From Beroe ovata (lineage: Eukaryota > Ctenophora > Nuda > Beroida > Beroidae), in contig CAMPET010000004.1 of assembly GCA_946803715.1 (NCBI GenBank), positions 615,519-626,408 on the forward strand: a stretch of 10,890 bases of DNA, in the 5' to 3' direction. The position numbers and the translations under genes were made by a program. Shown in pieces: positions 1 through 5,723 of this stretch. Position 1 is the first letter of the stretch; each line of letters opens with the position of its first letter. The notes below the pieces were generated by a model that was not told where the DNA came from, did no database searches, and was given only the letters and a program-made list of their open reading frames with translations.

Positions 1-250
1 AGGACTTTCTGTAGAGCTTTCGCTTTAGAGAGGGGGCAGGTTCAGAAAAAACATCATCACTTTCAATTGCCTCAGGGCGTTTTGTTATCTCTTCATCAGT
101 GTTCAGGGCTTGGCCATTCGGGTCTGAAATGGTAGCATCAGCAGATGGGTGAAGTTGAATGACAGCAGGGTGGGTTTTTTGTTGAGTGACAGAGTGAGCA
201 TGAGATGGAGTGCTTGATGTGGTGGAAAGGCTTTGATTGATTGAATCCAT
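1..250 (-). CDS. N-terminal part of an unrecognised low-complexity protein, cut by the window edge
   Basis: An open frame of 83 codons runs from an ATG at 250 (reading downwards) to the left edge without a stop. The start lies in the context GGAACCATGG, a very good eukaryotic initiation context, and an in-frame TGA lies 33 bases upstream, so this is the first usable methionine. The protein begins MDSINQSLSTTSSTPSH. It is rich in Ser, Thr, Gln and His, and becomes acidic around residues 52-70 (TDEE, ESDD). It ends in the visible part with a basic cluster, LKRKLYRK (about residues 75-82), that could be a nuclear localisation signal or the start of a folded domain. I do not recognise the family. 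The visible part looks disordered and any domain would lie outside the window. A host gene and a domesticated transposon gene are both possible. Confidence 0.5.
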   Translation of the reverse strand, partial: MDSINQSLSTTSSTPSHAHSVTQQKTHPAVIQLHPSADATISDPNGQALNTDEEITKRPEAIESDDVFSEPAPSLKRKLYRKS

Positions 251-380
251 GGTTCCAATGAAGCAATCCCAACGATTTCAGCAAACAAACAAAGGAAACA
301 AACGAAGTGTCTAAGCTTAACTTGAAATGTGCCGGCAATGTGTCAAAAGTTTACCTGAACTCTCAAAGAGTCTGTAAAGC

Positions 381-416
381 AGTGATGAACATAAAGCAGT
401 AATTAGTGATGAACAT
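381..416. repeat. Duplicated 12-mer
   Basis: The 12-mer AGTGATGAACAT occurs at 381-392 and again at 405-416, 24 bp apart, in the presumed 5' region of the left-edge gene. Apart from this, the stretch 251-589 shows no coding exon I can support. Confidence 0.5.
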
Positions 417-494
417 TGAACAGCAAATTAAATTCTATTGAAAATGATAAACCCTGCCCTCAGTCGTGTCTTTCCTGGCTATGCCAGACCCAAT

Positions 495-505
495 CTTTTT
501 ATATA
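495..505 (-). promoter_or_regulatory. Candidate TATA box for the left-edge gene
   Basis: The minus strand reads TATATAAAAAG here, a textbook TATA sequence about 245 bp upstream of the ATG at 250. That implies a 5' UTR of roughly 215 nt, possibly spliced. No other core element supports it, so it remains a candidate based on match and position only. Confidence 0.3.
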
Positions 506-886
506 TCTGTTCTTGCAGAGGTATCATTATTAGGGGTTTAGCATGTAGCAGTAGCATGTCGCAAGACTGAGACAAGCTGTCGCGCATCGCGTCGATGAAG
601 GTGCGTGCGCGATCTGAAACAGTCAACTTCGGCGGATGTTATCTGTCCACTGTTTTTTGTCAGATGTAACCTGACCTGTTTCTCGGGCGCCTGTTTCGGC
701 CTTCGACGCGATGAAGGCGCGCGTGCGCCGCGCGCGATCAAAAACAGAGGTCAGATAAAATCTGACAACTAAAGAGTTTCTTGGGCGCGCGCACCGAAAT
801 TAAACAGCGGACAGATATAACTATAAGCATGAACATTCGGCAACGCCAGCGAAAATAATTTGCGGCGCGCGAGTAAATTCTCGACA

Positions 887-1039
887 GGGGCTACTTTGCC
901 GGATGTCATCTGTCCACTGTTTCTTGCGCGCGCCGCGCCTTCATCGCGATCGAAGGCCTGTTTCGGCCTTCGATGAAGGCGCGCGCGCCGCGCGCAAGAA
1001 ACATGAACAGTGGACAGGTAACATCCGGCAAGGGCTACC
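887..1039. repeat. Large imperfect hairpin
   Basis: The left arm (about 887-946) and right arm (about 971-1039) are reverse complements over some 60 bp. They include TGCCGGATGT, CTGTCCACTG and TTTCTTGCGCGCG. The right arm has a 5-bp insertion and a few substitutions. The loop holds a smaller hairpin, CGAAGGCC...GGCCTTCG (951-972). Confidence 0.75.
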
Positions 1040-1088
1040 AGCTATATCATCGACATGGACCGCCAAATTCTATCTATTTCTGACGCTT

Positions 1089-1112
1089 TGTTTCTCGCGC
1101 GCGAGAGAAACA
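1089..1112. repeat. CGCG-centred near-palindrome
   Basis: GTTTCTCGCGCG is followed by CGCGAGAGAAAC, forming a near-perfect palindrome within the GC-rich cluster. It may be the hinge of another degenerate fold-back copy. Confidence 0.5.
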
Positions 1113-1190
1113 AAGGCCAGATAAAAATCTAACATGGAAACAAAGGTCAGCTGCAGCTAAAGCTTGTCAGATTTTATTTGACCTCTGGAC

Positions 1191-1955
1191 CACAAACAGA
1201 AACACTGAGCTCAGAGCTGGAACACTAACACCGAGACATTAACTAAAAGTTATTGATATAAGTTTTGAATTAACTGTAACCTAGCACTTACAATCATGAC
1301 TGATGACATTTCTTTTACTTTTTTTTAACTGTTCAAGTGATGACATGCAATGCAACATGAAACTTGAACTTTGAAATTGAATTCATGAACACCATTAACA
1401 TATCAATAAATCGAATTCAGTTGCATTTTAATCTAATATGCAAGTCCTTTTCATTCTCAATCTCATTTTCATTTTCATGCACTTCCAGTGTCGGTATCAC
1501 TATGAATATGACTGTCCTATCAAATTCAATATCATCAACTAATTGAATTTGCAATTGCTTTCATCTTCTCAGTCCATCGTACGTTGTAGTCGTTCTGTCA
1601 CTGCAAAGTGCAAGTGTCTACTTTCAACAACAGCTTACTGAGTCAAGCAAGAAGTGCAAAGGAATGATGTATCATCGCGCTTTCAAACTTCTGATCGAAG
1701 CCGAGATCTACGACGTTGTCCGTCGTTATGACGACCAGGTAACCGAGATGAGGACTTCTTATGCTTCACGACGACCATCACATTGGACAGGAGGGATTTT
1801 ATCTTCCGTTTCTTGCTGCCCGCAGCGGTGTGACACTTAGCATCGGCTCCTGAAGTTGTTATAGCTGTCAATCAATAACACGATGATAGTTCCTCTGAAT
1901 TGTTATTGTCACAAACAGTATTACCACAGACCGTTATCACAGACACTGTAAGTGT
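1191..1955. other. Intergenic stretch with no supported gene
   Basis: AT-rich non-coding sequence, including a pyrimidine-rich run with repeated CATTTT near 1448-1478 and a T-run near 1319-1326. Short open frames on both strands here have biased low-complexity translations and no splice-site support. I see no gene, RNA gene or element boundary. Confidence 0.5.
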
Positions 1956-2079
1956 AACTGTGTAACACTGACACCAAAACTGTGTAACACTGACACTTAA
2001 ACTGTGTAACACTGACACTGAAACACTAAAGCAGGGCTTGACAAATCCTGTTAGTGTAACTGTGTAACACTGATACTAA
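1956..2079. repeat. 22-bp tandem repeat, three copies plus one displaced
   Basis: The unit AACTGTGTAACACTGACACYNA occurs head to tail at 1956-1977, 1978-1999 and 2000-2021. A fourth, diverged copy lies at 2058-2079. The copies differ mainly in their last few bases. They lie in non-coding sequence. Confidence 0.75.
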
Positions 2080-2148
2080 AACAGTAAGTGTAACACACTG
2101 TCCTACAAATTGAGATGGATATTTTGTCACGCAGGGCTTGACAAATCC
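2031..2148. repeat. Duplicated 18-mer with exact 100-bp spacing
   Basis: GCAGGGCTTGACAAATCC occurs at 2031-2048 and again at 2131-2148. The intervening sequence is partly the displaced 22-bp repeat copy. This may be the remnant of a roughly 100-bp tandem duplication or two ends of an inserted element. Confidence 0.6.
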
Positions 2149-2161
2149 CCAGGGCTCATAC

Positions 2162-2188
2162 AGTCGCCACCAAGGTATTGTGGCGACT
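2162..2188. repeat. Perfect 9-bp stem hairpin
   Basis: AGTCGCCAC (2162-2170) pairs perfectly with GTGGCGACT (2180-2188) around a 9-nt loop. It lies 13 bp after the second copy of the duplicated 18-mer, which suggests both belong to one repeat unit. Confidence 0.6.
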
Positions 2189-3083
2189 ATTTGAATTCTA
2201 ATTGGATTAAGACATGACTTAACCGCCTGAGGGCGGCAAGACGTTAGCAAAAGTTCATGCGAAGTTAGAACAGGGCACAGTGCATGAAGCAGACGGCTAA
2301 TTTAAATTAGCTTGTTGAAACAACTCATTAACAAGAAGACCTTTATCATTCTGCAGTTTAATGTTAATGCTGATATTGATAATGTTGCTATATTGAGGGC
2401 GGTAATGTTTCTCAAGTCTGCTTGATTCAATTATACATTGGGCCATGGCGGGCCCTGTTGTGAGATGTGTCATATCACGCCTGCTGCACCATGTACCTCA
2501 ATATACACATGTCAATATGTTAGGGGAAGTCGTAGAACTTGGAGAGAGGGAGGCACAACATGGGAGTCACACCATGGGAGGGGTATAAATTACGAGCATT
2601 TACTGATAGTCTGGGTGTGTAACATACAGGGTTTTAATTGTGAGGAATAATGCGGCGTATCATCATTACTGATATCAGCATCACAGCACTATAATATGAT
2701 ATGACGAACTACCATTTGCTCTGATAACCGTGAGAATAAATGAGCAGTTTTCATATAACCGGGCGTAGTATTAAACTATCGCCCCAGGGTGATTACCAAA
2801 TCGTTCAGCGATTAACTAGAAGATAGTTTATTTAGGCGGGATTTTACCGCTCTACAAAATGAACATGCGAGATTTTATAGTTTCAAGGTTTCTAGCAACC
2901 TGAACAATAAGGGGTGATACGAGTGGAATTCTTATCGGTTTCTGAGACGACCAGATGCAAAATGTAGCTATGATGTTGCTGGGAAATGCCCATATGTGTC
3001 CAATTTGAATGCACGGGGAATTCTAGAAGTTTTACCACATCAGTCTGATTATTACGTAGCTACAATTAGGGCAATTAATTACT
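2189..3083. other. Intergenic stretch downstream of the middle gene
   Basis: No coding exon can be supported. Short structures seen are a CCGCC/GGCGG stem at 2223-2236 and a perfect 9-bp inverted repeat TAAACTATC/GATAGTTTA at 2772-2780 and 2822-2830. The 3' UTR of the middle gene should occupy the upper end of this stretch. Confidence 0.45.
2827..2832 (-). terminator. Candidate polyadenylation signal AATAAA for the middle gene
   Basis: The minus strand reads AATAAA about 250 bp downstream of the candidate stop codon at 3084-3086. It is a hexamer match only, with no transcript evidence. Confidence 0.3.
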
Positions 3084-3205
3084 CTAATTACCTCGATGAG
3101 GTGTTGTATCCTCCTCAGACCTCATCCTCTTGTCACATTTCCTCCTTGTGAAGGAGTGTTTGGGAGCAGAGACATGGTCATGATCACGTGGTACTGCTGC
3201 AGTGC
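3084..3205 (-). CDS. Exon 3 (probable last) of the unrecognised Ser/Pro-rich gene
   Basis: The acceptor is CTCTTATCATCAG. It completes a Gly codon and then reads TAAVPRDHDHV through the basic cluster to TTPHRGN and stop TAG (3084-3086). If the donor-like CGAG|GTAATT at 3092/3091 is used instead, the exon would end at 3092 in phase 1 and the protein would be longer. I found no convincing next exon. Confidence 0.55.
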
Positions 3206-4749
3206 CTGATGATAAGAGGAGAGGGAGTGTGAGAGAGAGTGGTTGACTTGGAAATGATAAAAATGTGAGGTGGGGTCAGTTCAAAGAGGAGCATCTGATA
3301 TCAAATTCCGAGGTTTAACATTGATACTGACCTGCACCGAGAATTGAAGTGAAGAGATGGGGATACTTGAGGAGGAGACTGTCCTGAGCTTGCTCATTGT
3401 CCACCAGGGATGTACAGCTCTGTCGAGGAAACTTGGCGAGGATTGAGGATTGGGTGGCGTCTATCAGTCGAGTGGGAGGAGTGGATGAGGGGGAGGAAGA
3501 GAGGGAGGTGGAGATATCACTCTGTGAGTCCACTCCACATTGTTCAGATTCCAGGATGAATGTGAGTAGTCCTATCTGTGGAGGGGAGAAGTGTGAGTAA
3601 CTTGGGATATGTAATTCCTCCTATACTGTAAGTGTATAACCGAGTCGCGCTCATTAACCACCTTGCCTTTGAAATTATAACGAATTTGAGATGGCATAAT
3701 TTTCTTCAATAAACTTGCATGTGCAGCTTTCACGGTCAACTTGGATCCCAGGTCTTTAATTACCAATTATCAATTATGTACTTCTTGAAGCTGAAGTTCT
3801 AATTGGAGTATAATCCGATAGATCACAAGCAAGCTTGGTTCATACTGAATCACCTAAGTATCCTATCGTGTGACTTTGATTTTGGATCTTTAGCTATGGT
3901 CAGGTAAAGGATTTCTTTCCGATCCGAAAAATGAAATATAGATGAAACTTGGACACATAATATGAGCGCAACATCGCAAAATTTATATTTCATTTAATTC
4001 AGACGACCACGATATTTAATTTGTTTACAATTTACATGGTTTATCGATATTCAAGACACAGCCGAATTAGTGATTGGTTCATTTCCACAGAACTAAGGAT
4101 TTGCGATTCAGATACGAAATCTCACCTTATCTGAGGCTGGAGCTGTCGTCACATTCCCATCTTCATCTTCATCCTCAAAGAGTCTCCGCCCAACAATCCT
4201 CACTCCTGTATCCTTGGTAACGTGACGTGTTACCACGTGACGTGTTGCCACGTGACGTAGCTCTGCGGAGTGCGGGTTGTCATGGAGACCGCCAGGAATC
4301 GAGGAGGAGGAGGAGGATGTGCTAGTGCTGATTGGACTCGGGCACCGCGGAGTGGCACGAGGGGTGAGACACGCTGGTACAGCACGAGTGGGAGACGAAC
4401 AGAAGAGTGGGGAGGGGAACCTCTTCTTCTGGTGGACGAGGTGTCTCGAGGGGCAGATCAGTGGGGTGACCGGAGTGGAGTTGTTTTGAGGAGTTCCAAA
4501 CATCGGGACAGAGGTGTAGGGGGAGTTGGATGGTATCCCGGTAGTTTTGAAATACGGCGAGTACTCCATGACTTGGTTGTCCCCTTGGCGTGGTTTGGTA
4601 GGTGTCAGCAGGATGCTGGGGATGGTCAGGGCAGGTGGTAGCAACATACCAGGTGGTAGTTCCGGTAGTGAGAATGAGTCAGCCGAAGCCGGTGGTTGGC
4701 AGATACTGGGAGATAAACTCACGGAAGAGGTATTACTGACGACTAACAT
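3084..4749 (-). CDS. Three-exon gene for an unrecognised Ser/Pro-rich protein, about 329 aa, candidate CDK substrate
   Basis: Coding exons 4749-4126, 3575-3332 and 3205-3084 join in phase (0, then 1) across GT-AG introns and end at TAG. The first ATG (4749) follows an in-frame TAA 33 bases upstream and lies 64 bp below a TATA box. Residues 1-155 are Ser/Pro/Thr-rich and look disordered. About 15 SP/TP sites occur in the protein, three with the fuller CDK consensus (TPTK, SPTR, TPHR). Residues 165-179 repeat RHVxT. RRLF at 188-191 resembles the cyclin-docking Cy motif and is followed by an acidic run (192-197). A basic cluster, RRKCDKRMR (310-318), could direct nuclear import. I do not recognise the family. 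A cell-cycle role is inferred from short motifs and the multi-CCAAT promoter only. The 3' end is uncertain: the stop codon lies inside a donor-like GTAATT sequence, so further exons are possible. Confidence 0.6.
3332..3575 (-). CDS. Exon 2 of the unrecognised Ser/Pro-rich gene
   Basis: It encodes residues 209-289 plus one base. The acceptor is pyrimidine-rich (CTCCCCTCCACAG) and the donor is GCAG|GTCAGT. It begins IGLLTFILESEQCG, has a Ser-rich run, and ends in a more ordered-looking stretch containing KYPHLFTSILGA. Confidence 0.6.
4126..4749 (-). CDS. Exon 1 of the unrecognised Ser/Pro-rich gene
   Basis: It encodes residues 1-208, starting MLVVSNTSS. The donor is AAG|GTGAGA and the phase is 0. 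Position -3 of the start is A. The longest plus-strand open frames over this exon are antisense shadows of its low-complexity composition. Confidence 0.65.
4220..4258. repeat. 15-bp in-frame tandem repeat combining CRE-like and E-box cores
   Basis: The unit ACGTGACGTGTTRCC is repeated at 4220-4234 and 4235-4249, with a partial third copy after that. Each junction makes CACGTG, and each unit contains TGACGT on one strand. The period is five codons, so it encodes the RHVxT repeat of exon 1. Confidence 0.75.
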
Positions 4750-4812
4750 GTTGAACGAGGACGCACAGATCAATTAGTTGAGGAATATGGTGCCAGGATG
4801 AAACCAATGAAA

Positions 4813-4820
4813 CTTATATA
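4813..4820 (-). promoter_or_regulatory. TATA box of the middle gene
   Basis: TATATAAG on the minus strand lies 64 bp upstream of the ATG at 4749. Initiation about 30 bp downstream would leave a 5' UTR of about 35-40 nt. The CCAAT boxes upstream and the open first exon downstream support it. Confidence 0.6.
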
Positions 4821-4839
4821 CACACACGCGTGTGTGTGT
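4815..4839. repeat. Alternating pyrimidine-purine tract overlapping the TATA box
   Basis: A 25-bp strictly alternating tract runs from the TATA box through a CACACACGCGTGTGTGTG palindrome to the E-box at 4840. Further TG runs lie at about 4885-4897 and 4920-4931. Such alternating CA/TG and CG sequence can adopt left-handed Z-DNA under supercoiling. Confidence 0.6.
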
Positions 4840-4979
4840 CACGTGATGGCCCTCATCCAATGAGAGAGGCGCATCCAATCATGATGTGTGTGTGTGTCAA
4901 CCAATCAGGGCTCAGGGAGAGTGTGTGTGTGTCTCGACCTCATCTAATCACGTGGGAGCCGCGACTGACCAATGACACG

Positions 4980-5597
4980 GTTTGTTGATATCACATGATC
5001 ACACCGACCTGGGATTGAGTGTTTTGCAAGCTCTCCCTCACTCAGGTAGCTGATCCTGGTAGGAGTACATGTGATCATGGACACATGGCAAGCACACTCT
5101 CACACATGTCCTATCATCCTGGGACATAGCTGGGAAGAGAAGTGAGTGTTTAGACTAAATACTTAACTGACTAGCACTCAGCTGATTGAGAGAGACATGC
5201 TAGACGTTTAGGCGTTTAAGACCGAAGTGCAGTCGATTATGGAAGGTGCATTGAATCATACAAAACGGGCTAAACTTCATCTTGCTAATGCTAAAATAGA
5301 TTATGATAAGCCCAACCTTGATAGTTGATAGAAGTAAATGTAACAAGCTCTATAATTTAATCGGACCACTGATCCATGCTATAACATTATGAAAGCTTAT
5401 ATCGTGCGAAATAAATCCACAGCTTAACGGTTAAAGTTCAAGGTCAAGAATTTAAGTTCATGGAATCGATATTAGACTCTCTCAATAGTGAATATCGAAC
5501 TTAGTGCTGCAGAGAACTCCCAAAAAGTCCTCTGCTATCTCACAAAATATTTCCTTGTGTTTGGAAAGTTGTCACCAGTGTAATAACAGCTCTGCGC
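4980..5597. other. Intergenic region between the CNBD2-like gene and the middle gene promoter
   Basis: No coding exon is firmly supported. It should contain the 3' UTR of the CNBD2-like gene. Some minus-strand sequences look like acceptors (TTCTCTTCCCAG near 5120-5131, GTTCTCTGCAG near 5508-5518) and could begin additional 3' exons, but what follows them reaches stops quickly or has no recognisable content. Confidence 0.4.
5356..5361 (-). terminator. Candidate polyadenylation signal ATTAAA for the CNBD2-like gene
   Basis: The minus strand reads ATTAAA about 240 bp downstream of the stop at 5598-5600. It is the common variant hexamer and is positional evidence only. Confidence 0.25.
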
Positions 5598-5723
5598 TCA
5601 CCCGTTAACAGTCAAACTTGTGTGAGTGAGGGTACTGCGTAACAGTTGTTTCCTGTATGAAAACCACTGCCACTGTTCATGTAATGTGTCCACAATGTCT
5701 TGAAATCGTGGATAGGGGAAATT
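5598..5723 (-). CDS. CNBD2: CNBD2-like exon 11: C-terminus
   Basis: The acceptor is GGATTTCAG. It encodes NFPYPRFQDIVDTLHEQW, then FSYRKQLLR, the family's terminal PYP/W/Y pattern, and ends TVNG with stop TGA at 5598-5600. The stop lies in a donor-like GG|GTGAGC, so splicing to a further exon cannot be excluded. Confidence 0.75.
   Translation of the reverse strand, partial: NFPYPRFQDIVDTLHEQWQWFSYRKQLLRSTLTHTSLTVNG

Larger units (their letters stand above)
745..1187. mobile_element. Candidate non-autonomous element bounded by 24-bp inverted repeats
   Basis: Positions 745-768 (CAGAGGTCAGATAAAATCTGACAA) and the reverse complement of 1164-1187 match at 23 of 24 bases, bounding a 443-bp segment. 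The core of each repeat is itself palindromic (GTCAGAT-AAA-ATCTGAC), so part of the match follows from internal symmetry. The non-palindromic flank CAGAG and the inner AA also agree. I see no clear target-site duplication. The segment contains the large hairpin at 887-1039 and has no coding capacity. Confidence 0.45.
590..1190. repeat. GC-rich cluster of nested inverted repeats (fold-back or MITE-like)
   Basis: This 600-bp block is built from a few modules repeated in both orientations. GGATGTYATCTGTCCACTG-type modules lie at 635-656 and 901-922, and inverted copies at 801-822 (partial) and 1006-1027. A GATGAAGGCGCGCG-type module lies at about 594-612, 710-736 and 972-997, with an inverted copy near 925-946. 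CGCG-rich runs are far above the surrounding base composition. I see no transposase or other plausible coding sequence. The arrangement fits a non-autonomous fold-back or MITE-like element, or several nested copies of one. The family is not identified. Confidence 0.7.
4804..4973 (-). promoter_or_regulatory. Promoter with five CCAAT boxes and two E-boxes
   Basis: CCAAT occurs on the plus strand at 4804-4808, 4857-4861, 4875-4879, 4901-4905 and 4969-4973, so the boxes are inverted relative to the gene. Four of them lie upstream of the TATA box. CCAAT is the known binding core of NF-Y, which acts in either orientation. CACGTG E-boxes, targets of bHLH-zip factors, lie at 4840-4845 and 4949-4954. 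The density and shared orientation are unlikely to be chance, but binding is inferred. Confidence 0.6.

Noticed and set aside
330-365. 17-nt micro-exon on the minus strand (TTTACAG ... TTCAG|GTAAAC)
   Set aside because: The flanks look splice-like, but such short signals occur by chance and nothing links it to the ATG at 250.
903-1124. Plus-strand open frame in the GC-rich cluster
   Set aside because: It runs through hairpin arms and loop. The apparent Arg/Ala-rich protein is a by-product of CGCG repeats.
1683-1871. Basic minus-strand open frame (KKRKIK, RRRSR)
   Set aside because: It has no splice sites, start context or neighbour support. The basic character alone is not enough.
2026-2250. 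Minus-strand open frame over the 22-bp and 18-mer repeats
   Set aside because: It consists mostly of repeat sequence and a hairpin. No protein family is recognisable.
2438-2650. 70-codon plus-strand open frame
   Set aside because: Its composition is unremarkable and there are no motifs, splice sites or promoter.
4270-4641. 123-codon plus-strand open frame, Gly/Arg-rich
   Set aside because: It is antisense to exon 1 of the middle gene. Its composition mirrors the Ser/Pro-rich sense strand.
3084-4749. CDC25-type phosphatase identity for the middle gene
   Set aside because: The Ser/Pro-rich N-terminus and a CSSPTR-like stretch recalled it. No catalytic HCx5R domain follows on the minus strand in the remaining sequence.
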